Of a stretch of 64,000 nt of DNA, positions 56,728 to 64,000 are shown in pieces; position 1 is the stretch's first letter, and every line of letters begins with the position of its first letter. Location of the stretch: NCBI GenBank assembly GCA_024195265.1, contig JAJLRJ010000009.1, positions 35,323,210-35,387,209 of the forward strand. The letters run 5' to 3'. The notes below the pieces were generated by a model, which was not told the origin of the DNA, ran no database searches, and saw only the letters and a list, made by a program, of their open reading frames with translations. Both the position numbers and the translations under genes were made by a program. Origin of the DNA: Dendrophyllia cribrosa (lineage: Eukaryota; Cnidaria; Anthozoa; Scleractinia; Dendrophylliidae).

Positions 56728-57557
56728 TTGTCTTTAGAGTATTTAATTTTAGCAGCAAATCCAGATTCTCTTAGCGAATTTTCGCCAAAAGGAGTGCTCT
56801 CTGAAGTTTACCGACATTTTGTCCCAGGAGTACTTTTATGTAACCATTATATAATCAGTTAAGTACAAGAGGTATTTCAAGGTTTTTTTATATAGATAAA
56901 GATGACAAGAGATTGCAAACCAGAAAAATACTGCTACAGTGGAACCTCTACTTTGGAAAACTCCTCTTATAGAATTGAAACCATCTGTGGACCTAACCTT
57001 ACGTTGCTTAGTATTCACGAGATGGCTCTTAGACCCCTTTGATTCATAACGATACAGACCGTCTTTCGACAATTCTCCTGGTCCCGGCCGACAATCTTTT
57101 TTACACACTGAAATGTCAAAAATGTATGCCATCGAGCACAGTTGTGTTGAGTTTCTGTGACTTCAACCTAGTTTAAAATTCTTGTACGTACAGCTGCCTT
57201 ATGTCGTAAGTAAGGCTAAGAACACTTGAAGCACTCAGCCAAGTGCGTATCATTACCCGAACTGTTACCCGATGTGTGAATACGGTCCTCGGGTCTTATG
57301 GACTGTTCGTCGTTAGTGGAGGTTTAACTTAATTACTGTATTCAAAACGTTGAACAACTTGGGTTTATACTTAGTTTAGTTATCAGTCTATTTGAGCTTG
57401 TAGAGCAGATGTCGTTACCAGCTCTTTGTCAAAGAAGCCGCTGCGCCATGCAAGTTCACAATTGGCCTTGAAAGTCAACCAGATTTCTTGAAAGTGTGAA
57501 AGAAGGCTGCACTTTTTATCCGTATTCCAACGAATTAGAAAACCAGCATTATCTTGC

Positions 57558-58478
57558 TTAAAGGGTATAGGCTAACCTATTTCTTCCAAAGCTGAGTGAG
57601 CGTCTGATGTTCTGACGAAAGTTGGCGCTACAGAGCGTATAAACAAACGGGTTCATAGCTGAATTAAGACCTACAAGTACAACTGACGTCTTATAGTAAT
57701 TTGAACCATATGCATAAAGGTCAGGCTCAGACTGAGACAACATATAAAGTACCACATTTGGTAGCCAACATACAGCGTACAAAATACTAACGAATGAAAC
57801 CATCTTGGTGACCTTTAGTCTTGCTTTGAGTTTGGCCTGATCAGATAGTAACGGTGGGTGCTCTGCATGGGTACTTCTCCAAAGCTTGCAGAGAACCTTT
57901 GAGTATAAAATTGCCATTGCTCCCATGGGAATAACAGCAAAAAGAAAAAAAGCGCCAACTGTATATGCTTCAGCCAGTCTTTTGTTCGGCCATTGTTCCT
58001 TGCAGTGGAATTTTGTGTCATCACATCGAACCACAAAGAACAAAGGTAAGTTGACAACCAAGGCATAAATCCAGCTACCTGCTATAACAGCAGTTAATCG
58101 ACGGACATTTCGTCCCGGAAGCTCGCCATGGGGACGAACGACGGTGAGGTAGCGCTCACCTGCAATTGCTGCCAAAGAGAAAACAGACGCGGCTCCTCCA
58201 ATCCAAACGAAGTTTCCTCCGCTAATGAACCTGCACATGTAGTCTCCTGCAGACCCTTTCGGGTGACGATTATTATATGCCCATTTGACGACGTACTGTA
58301 GAGTAATAGCAAGAGCCACCATTATGTCTGACACAGCTAGGTTCACCAGCAGGTAATTTAAGGGTGCTCTCATGCCGCGAAATCGAAGAACCACCAGGCA
58401 CACCAAGCCGTTACCGAGGAGGTTAATCAAAACAATCACGGAAAAGGCCACTGTTAGGCCAATATCTGTTGACGTCAT
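57558..58478 (-). CDS. Class A GPCR, neuropeptide-receptor-like, cluster member 5
   Basis: A 306-residue receptor; the longer open frame starts 18 codons earlier, but those lie across the conserved acceptor region, and MTSTDIGL at 58478 aligns with paralogues. Landmarks: N in LLGNGLVCLVVL, D in LAVSDIMVALA, Cys at TM3 (GDYMCRFISGG), IAGERYLTVVRP, W in TM4, loop-2 Cys (FHCKEQW), CWLP in TM6, NPFVY in TM7. The outer-loop sequon HPNGT of the others is HPKGS here, so this N-glycosylation site is lost. It is the duplicate of the 48737 gene, but keeps the full TM3 entry. Confidence 0.92.
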   Translation of the reverse strand: MTSTDIGLTVAFSVIVLINLLGNGLVCLVVLRFRGMRAPLNYLLVNLAVSDIMVALAITLQYVVKWAYNNRHPKGSAGDYMCRFISGGNFVWIGGAASVFSLAAIAGERYLTVVRPHGELPGRNVRRLTAVIAGSWIYALVVNLPLFFVVRCDDTKFHCKEQWPNKRLAEAYTVGAFFLFAVIPMGAMAILYSKVLCKLWRSTHAEHPPLLSDQAKLKARLKVTKMVSFVSILYAVCWLPNVVLYMLSQSEPDLYAYGSNYYKTSVVLVGLNSAMNPFVYTLCSANFRQNIRRSLSFGRNRLAYTL

Positions 58479-58892
58479 TGTTTCGTTTACCAACTGTGCA
58501 AGCTGGAAAAGAAATACTTTATCAGAACCCATAAGTTGTCTATGACAAAATGAGTTAACTACTTATTGTTGTTTGGCCCGTTTCGAGCGTTCAGATAGTG
58601 GGAGCGAAGGATGCGTAAAACAAAATTTGAGTACCGACGGAGGGTAGGCCCAAAAAAGAGAGAATCTCCCCAGTTTACTCGCCTGTTACCTCCACCCCAC
58701 CCCTCCCCCCTCATTTTCGTTTTCACGTCATTCCCTACTGTCTGATGTCTTATGGTCATATATCGTCATAGAGGACATTAAGGGGTGAACCATTATATTT
58801 CTGAGGAAGGGGGGGGGGGGGGGGGGGGGGGGGGGGGTCCACCCCCGTCACAGTACAGTCACAAAGCAACTACTTTGGTGACGTCGTTATGA

Positions 58893-59097
58893 AATAGGCC
58901 ACTTCCGAGTTGCCTTTAGCCTCTCTATCAAAGCGAGGCTAGTTGTAGGTGCGAAACCTTTCATATGAAAACGAGTTTTCATTCACATGCAAGTAAAACT
59001 TATTTGCATGTGAATGAAAACTCATTTTCAAATGAAAGGTTTCGCACCTAGCCTCGCTTTGATAGAGAGGCTAAAGGCAACTCGGAAATGGCCTATT
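58893..59097. mobile_element. 205-bp near-perfect foldback element
   Basis: AATAGGCCACTTCCGAGTTG at the left and its complement at the right; arms of about 98 bp pair almost completely, with a small insert (GTTGT) on the left and a few mismatches. It lies between the receptor 5' flank and the next block of copy B. Confidence 0.85.
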
Positions 59098-59101
59098 AGC
59101 C

Positions 59102-59175
59102 CGCGAATACAGCTGCCTCTCATTGCTCCTGGCCGTTTCTTTTAGGGACGGGAGCAATGAGAGGCGGCTGTATTT
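59102..59175. repeat. Hairpin repeat of the GCGGCTGTA family, uninterrupted copy
   Basis: GCGAATACAGCTGCCTCTCA and the complement TGAGAGGCGGCTGTATTTGT surround a short loop. This is the empty-site equivalent of the hAT insertion point in copy A. Confidence 0.75.
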
Positions 59176-61046
59176 GTAGGCTTTTATGAAATCTACCTGA
59201 TTTTTGTTGACCCACATGGCTGGCATGTGTTTACACTTCCAATGATGTTTTTCTCGGAAAGATATACCTAATTAAAATTTTGATATTGGCCTGATCGACA
59301 TTGATTGAATATTATTTCCCATCAGCGTAACGCTATCATTCAATGAATAGGCATCCGCAAGTTGCGAGACGAGACAAATAACGGCTGTGTGGGAGGCTGA
59401 CAACGTACTCACAAGGAATTAATCGTTTGATTTGTCTAAACTTTTAGTAATCAACGTCGTTATACAGGGAGACAATTTGATCTTACCGCGGATGCCTATT
59501 CATTGAATGATAGCGTTATGCTGATGGGAAATAATATTCATTACAGGGAGACTACTTTGTAAGCTGTAAGTCTTGTAAAGACCCGTTAGGGTTTCTTGAG
59601 TCTTCCTCCCAAGGCTATTTCATTGTAACCCTTTTCAGTATATATAGATGTATATTTGTATTACGTTATGCATGGGAAATTCGTAACTCGGCTGAGTTTA
59701 GAACTCATTGAAAAAAAGCTAGCTTAATCGTGTAATTTGCGGAACAAAGCGACAAAGATTCGACAAGAGTTTCATACCTGATTGACTTCCATTATGATGG
59801 GTCAGTGAAATGGGTAAAGATAAGTTCCAAAATCAATAAAACACTAGACTGTTCCTTTGTCACACCAGCGACTGTTTATAATTTGCCGGAAATAGTAACT
59901 TCGTCCTCAGGTTCCTTTTCTCTATGCCTAGTCAGTGAAGCCTGGAAACGAACCTTGCGTTAATTTGCTTTCAGCACGTCACGCAATCCACATCTAGATC
60001 TTTCGCAAGGTTTGTGCAATGTACATTTCAGCGCCAGAAAGCAAGTCTCAGTTTGTTTCATCAGTTCTTGATTTCAATTCCATCTCTTGTGGCAAAAATC
60101 CCGCTAAAATAAGGCAAAGTTTATAGGAGAGAAAATCATTTCTATCCATCGATCAAACTCTATCGGGGTCGAGACGGTCAAGAATCAAGGTATATATGTG
60201 ATATATTGTCAGATTTAACTTGCACGTGGAGATATTTATGAACATCATTTCTCTTAATTTTGGGATGAACTTATACAAAATGCATTACCTAAACTTCAGA
60301 GCTGTTTGATATCTTTGAGACAACTTAGTAATGTCGGCACTTAGTGTAGTGTTCATTCATACGGTTCATTCATAGCTTTACAAAATTAAGCCATTCGATT
60401 TTCGAACAATATAAATAATAAGAGTGTATACATTAAAGTTAAAGTTAAATATTTCGTAAATAAATTCATGCAATCACCTTATAGTCAAAATAATGAATTT
60501 TCGATTCAGCATAATCCCCAGCTGAACATGAAATATTTCATTTTAATTAAACAGTAACCCGATAAATTATAAATTTAATCCATCGTATAGCGTAGCCTGA
60601 TTGCGTGAACTTTGTGCAGATCAGTTGTCATTACAAGAGGTTTTATAGTTTTCTGTGAAACAAAACACATAAAGATCGATTTCATCAACGGACTCTAAAG
60701 AACCGAGAACCACACATAAAATCAAGCTTTGAACTCTGAAAGCGTCTTAATCACCAAACAATTCCAAAGTGCCACAATCGCAATTTGAATCCTTTCCACG
60801 ATGCCTTGCCGGCACCTGAGACGAGGCAACTTTAAGAGACTGTCACTCGCGCTTAAGTATTTCGCTCCCTGGAATACAAGATAAGCTACGCGTACGAAGT
60901 CTAAAAGTAGCATTTTCATAGAAGGATATGTGACAGTATTGCAGCGTCACGTTTCCATAGCTACTTTTGAAATTGTGATTGAACTCGCAGAAAGTTTGAG
61001 CTAGACATCAGTTTTATTTTTTTCTTTTACAGCTGTAAAGGAAACA

Positions 61047-61973
61047 ATGGCATCTATGACATCATTTGATCTTGGCCTTACAGTGGCCTTCTCCGTGATG
61101 GTTATAATAAATCTCCTTGGTAACGGCTTGGTGTGTCTGGTGGTTCTACGGTACCGCGGTATGAGAGCACCCATAAATTACCTGCTGGTGAACCTCGCTG
61201 TGTCAGACATGATGGTGGCTCTTGCTATCACTCCACAGTACGTCATCAAATGGACATTTCAACACCCAAACGGCACTGCAGGAGACTACATGTGCATGCT
61301 TGTTACCGGGGGAAACTTCATCTGGGTTGGCCAGGCCGCCTCTACGTTCTCTCTGGTAGTTGTCGCAGTGGAACGTTATTACGCTGTTGTTCAACCCCTG
61401 AGCGATCGCTCGCGACTTACAATACGTCGGTTAGTTGCAATGGTAACTGCTGGTTGGATTTATGCGTTGCTGTTCGACCTGCCTCTGTTTGCTGTGGTTC
61501 GGCATAAAAACGGAGTAAACCACTGCATAGAACGCTGGCCAAATAAGCAGCTGGCCGAAGCGTACACAATCGCGTGCTTTTTTGTTTTCGGTGCTTTTCC
61601 CGTGGCAGCCATGATCTTTCTGTACTCAAGAGTATTGTGTAAGCTTTGGAAAAATGGCGAGCGCACACCGCTTTTAGCAGAACAGGCGCGCATTCGAGCC
61701 AGACTAAAGGTGACTAAAATGGTTTTAGTCGTGAGTATTATATATGCAGTATGTCGGTTACCAAATTTAGTGCTCTATATGTTGTCTCAGTTCAAGCCTG
61801 AGCTTTATGCGTACGGTTCATCCCCATATGTGACGTCAGTTGTACTTGTGGGTCTTAATTCAGCGATGAACCCATTCATTTATGCTCTTCATAGTACCAA
61901 CTTTCGTCAGCACATTAGGGGAGCTCTCTGTTACAAAACATATAGGTCTGCAGACTTTCTTGTTAATAGGTGA
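61047..61973 (+). CDS. Class A GPCR, neuropeptide-receptor-like, cluster member 6 (CRLP variant)
   Basis: A 308-residue receptor on the plus strand, the only cluster member in this orientation. Start ATG follows a splice acceptor (TTTCTTTTACAG/CTG at 61031), implying a 5' non-coding exon. Landmarks: N26, D54, sequon N75-G-T, Cys83, E109-R110-Y111, W137, Cys160, P185 and N275-P-x-x-Y279. TM6 reads C236-R237-L238-P239: the usual toggle Trp is Arg, as in the 42996 gene, by a TGG to CGG change. Both also share GNFIWVGQAASTFSLV in TM3, so they are sister copies in inverted orientation. Frame intact. Ligand unknown. Confidence 0.92.
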   Translation: MASMTSFDLGLTVAFSVMVIINLLGNGLVCLVVLRYRGMRAPINYLLVNLAVSDMMVALAITPQYVIKWTFQHPNGTAGDYMCMLVTGGNFIWVGQAASTFSLVVVAVERYYAVVQPLSDRSRLTIRRLVAMVTAGWIYALLFDLPLFAVVRHKNGVNHCIERWPNKQLAEAYTIACFFVFGAFPVAAMIFLYSRVLCKLWKNGERTPLLAEQARIRARLKVTKMVLVVSIIYAVCRLPNLVLYMLSQFKPELYAYGSSPYVTSVVLVGLNSAMNPFIYALHSTNFRQHIRGALCYKTYRSADFLVNR

Positions 61974-61989
61974 TTACGTGTAAGTTTAA

Positions 61990-62970
61990 ATGCTTTTGAA
62001 GAGTTGGACGAGGCTAGCCTGTGCGCAGACGTCTCCTATTTTAAAAAGGGGCTTCTGCGTAACGCCGTTGTTAATAGTGTTCCAGTATCTTGCTGTTTCT
62101 CTAGCATCCGAGGACCCAGCGCTGATTGGCGGCCAAAAGTTCTGAAATTTTCTCAGTGTTTTCTTTTAGAGCTTCGGTGGAGTTTTCTTTCAGATTTTAT
62201 AGTGGTGCCACACCCTGCAACTACGTAAGAATTTGACAGTTTTCACGATAGTTTGTGCGATCATAACATGTCTTGAGCTTCTTTTAAATTACAAAAGCTT
62301 CCAAAAAATGCTGAAATAATCACCGTTGGTCTGTATTATCATCAAAATCCCATTCCGCATTAAAAAAATTTCCATTTCCCATTTTTCATTTCCCCATTCT
62401 CATTTTCCTTTTTCGCAACATCCAATCTACGTATTTATAATAAAAGGGAAACTACAAAAATAAAAAAAATACAATCCTTCCTCGAAGAAAAACATGCGTC
62501 AAAAACGGAGTTTTGCAGATAAATTTTAAAAGCTTTCAATACCTCTGAGCTAAAAGAAAAGCGAGGAAAAATGACTAGGTATTGGATCTTCAAAACAATA
62601 TCACAACCAGCATAACATCGAGAGATAATGCGAAAGTCAATATCATTTCATGGCACGCGTTAGTCATGGTAATTTCTGCAACATTGAATCCAGAAATACA
62701 GGATAGTGAAACACGATTAACGACGGTGTAACACAGACGTCTCTTTTCCACCTGAAGCAAAGGAAATACGGGACGTCAGCGCTCAGGCTACGAAAACGCC
62801 AAAAGTACAAAGTGGTCTTCACTTGTTGTCGACCATAGGGCTTTTTATTTCCCTTAGCAAATGAGTAGAGCTCTAGCTCTTGGGTCGAGAATGAGGCTAG
62901 ACTGGACTTTGATTCTTCGTTGTCTACCAAATTTAACCCTTTTACTACCAGAGTCAATTATGGAGATATG
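61990..62970. other. No gene recognised; relic of the 3.9-6.1 kb element end
   Basis: At about 62345-62435, TTTCCATTTCCCATTTTTCA and nearby CGCAACATCCAATC resemble the right inner part of the long-inverted-repeat element at 3909-6126, likely a solo decayed end. The open frames at 62004-62228 and 62664-62957 have no recognised motif. Confidence 0.4.
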
Positions 62971-62974
62971 TAAT

Positions 62975-63000
62975 GTAGTTCTAACTTTTGAGTCTGTGGA
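62975..63000 (-). repeat. Isolated copy of the 107-bp satellite core
   Basis: The minus strand reads TCCACAGACTCAAAAGTTAG then AACTAC, matching the satellite units at 35.7-36.1 kb over about 25 of 26 bases. It is a single copy, in opposite orientation, next to an unrelated foldback. Confidence 0.6.
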
Positions 63001-63045
63001 CAAAATTCTATGGTGTGCCGATTATTGAAATGAAACCACTTCAGC

Positions 63046-63257
63046 GGTACTTTTTTCTTGGGGTGTCAGTAAAACGCGGGGTCGGGGCCGGGGTCGGGGT
63101 CGGGGTGGGATTAGGTCTAGGATTAGGTATGGGATTGAATATAATCCCTTTACCTAATCCTAACACTATGCCTAATCCCATACCTAATCCTAGACCTAAT
63201 CCCACCCCGATCCCGGCCCCGACTCCGCGTTTTACTAACACCATTTTTCTTGGTACC
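63046..63257. mobile_element. Foldback element with GGGATTAGG-type inner repeats
   Basis: GGTACTTTTTTCTTGGGGTG at the left is mirrored at the right (ACACCATTTTTCTTGGTACC). Arms continue through GTAAAACGCGG and a GGGGTC-rich run, then GGATTAGGTCTAGGATTAGG-like repeats. Both strands stay open because of the low-complexity arms (Gly/Val/Leu or Pro/Asn-rich frames); these are not genes. Confidence 0.75.
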
Positions 63258-63499
63258 ATTTGTTTTTTGAAATTTGGAATTTTTCTTAAAGTTTGATATT
63301 TGACACTTTGGGGAGGTAAAAGGGTTAAAAAAGGTACTACGAGACGCATGTGTGCATATACCATGGAAGGTGTTAATTCCATGAGAGGAATGCGGCGGTT
63401 TCTATATTTAATCAGGATCAAAGTTTTATTTAATTTATGTTCCGATTTATTGTAACAAACTAAGCTGATCCAGGATAACATGCAACAATGCACGGATAT

Positions 63500-64000
63500 T
63501 TAACGTTTGCAAGTTATAATTTTAAGAAAAACGACAAAACGTTTTAGTTTGAAAAAAATGTTTCGACAGCAACTTCTGTCATCTTCAGTTAATAAGTAAT
63601 GTACAAAGCGTTGACAGTGAATATATAAGTGGGAACAAATGTTAATTATGCTAGTAACAACAATGTAAATAAAAGCCCCATTTACACGACATTCATTTTG
63701 GGTCCGGCACTCCTAAATTTTGGCACGCGGGCCGATAATTTTGGGCACGGCCCGCTTCATTTACACGTCAAAATATGTTCGATTTTTTTTAATGTTCATT
63801 TCTGAACGGCACCCCGAAATATACCATGCGCGATTTAGGGGTAACACTTATTCTTTTGTTAAAACAATAGAATATTAGAGCACAAAAGAACGACAATACA
63901 ATAGAATACAATACCATAGAATATATTAGAATACATAATTTTACCTAATACAATGAATGTGTACAATGTACAATAGAGCTAACACCCTAAATCGGGCATC
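63500..64000. other. Penelope-like fragment and MITE edge, no gene
   Basis: At about 63533-63595 the minus strand reads GATGACAG..CTGTCGAAACAT, similar to the decayed hammerhead-bearing ends of Penelope-like elements. From about 63673, GCCCCATTTACACGACATTC resembles the left end of the 33.2-kb MITE family, probably cut by the window edge. The last 100 bp is AATACA/AATAGA-rich. Confidence 0.4.

Larger units (their letters stand above)
56500..60790. repeat. Segmental duplication, copy B (contains GPCR 57558)
   Basis: Direct-repeat partner of copy A. It carries its own insertions: a MITE at 56569-56727 and the foldback at 58893-59097, and a G run at about 58810-58837. Blocks 59120-60770 match 54250-56445 at a moderate level with many small indels, so the duplication is not recent. 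Confidence 0.8.

Noticed and set aside
63041..63493. Gly/Val/Leu-rich and Pro/Asn-rich frames of 100-150 residues
   Set aside because: Reading of a low-complexity foldback element on both strands.

Overview
This window looks like nuclear DNA of an animal, most likely an anthozoan cnidarian (a stony coral or a relative). That is inferred from four things: an AT-rich sequence with split genes and GT/AG introns, a cluster of lineage-expanded class A G protein-coupled receptors (GPCRs), a MULE-type transposase with a SWIM finger of a kind I associate with coral genomes, and a very dense load of short inverted-repeat elements, satellites and poly-G/poly-C tracts. No bacterial-style operons, tRNA or rRNA genes were recognised.

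Layout. 1-6.7 kb holds nested non-autonomous DNA transposons (a 0.7-kb element with a Myb-like ORF remnant, a hAT-like MITE, and a 2.2-kb element with long terminal inverted repeats and a TTA target duplication). 6.7-10.5 kb holds one intact GPCR of a divergent (melanocortin/adenosine-like) type, a duplicated fragment of its 5' end, a broken Myb/SANT-like ORF and a tandemly duplicated LINE 3' end. 12-15 kb is repeats. 15.3-19.1 kb carries a multi-exon MULE-type transposase gene on the minus strand, with a reading-frame break. 19.8-22.4 kb has a piggyBac-like MITE, a MITE and a minisatellite, then a THAP-like first exon under a perfect palindromic CRE. 23.4-28.0 kb is a complete but broken Ty3/Gypsy LTR retrotransposon, whose integrase is split by a 264-bp MITE.

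29.7-62 kb is the receptor cluster: one three-exon receptor (29738-32006, minus) and five paralogues with an uninterrupted coding region (39301, 42996, 48737 and 57558 on minus; 61047 on plus). All keep the class A landmarks (N in TM1, D in TM2, ERY after TM3, W in TM4, NPxxY in TM7). The 48.7-kb and 57.6-kb genes sit in two copies of a tandem segmental duplication of about 4-5 kb. Different mobile elements have landed in each copy, so each copy shows the empty site of the other's insertions. A 107-bp satellite with a three-unit higher-order repeat (35.5-36.3 kb), a hammerhead-ribozyme-like motif (41.3 kb), a 17-bp minisatellite (44.7-45.1 kb) and a 3.5-kb hAT-like element (50.7-54.2 kb) lie between the receptor genes.

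The receptors probably act as cell-surface, G protein-coupled sensors, plausibly for neuropeptides; the ligands cannot be read from sequence. Apart from the receptors and perhaps the transposase-derived gene, I see no credible cellular gene. Most short open frames are chance readings of repeats or antisense readings of real genes.
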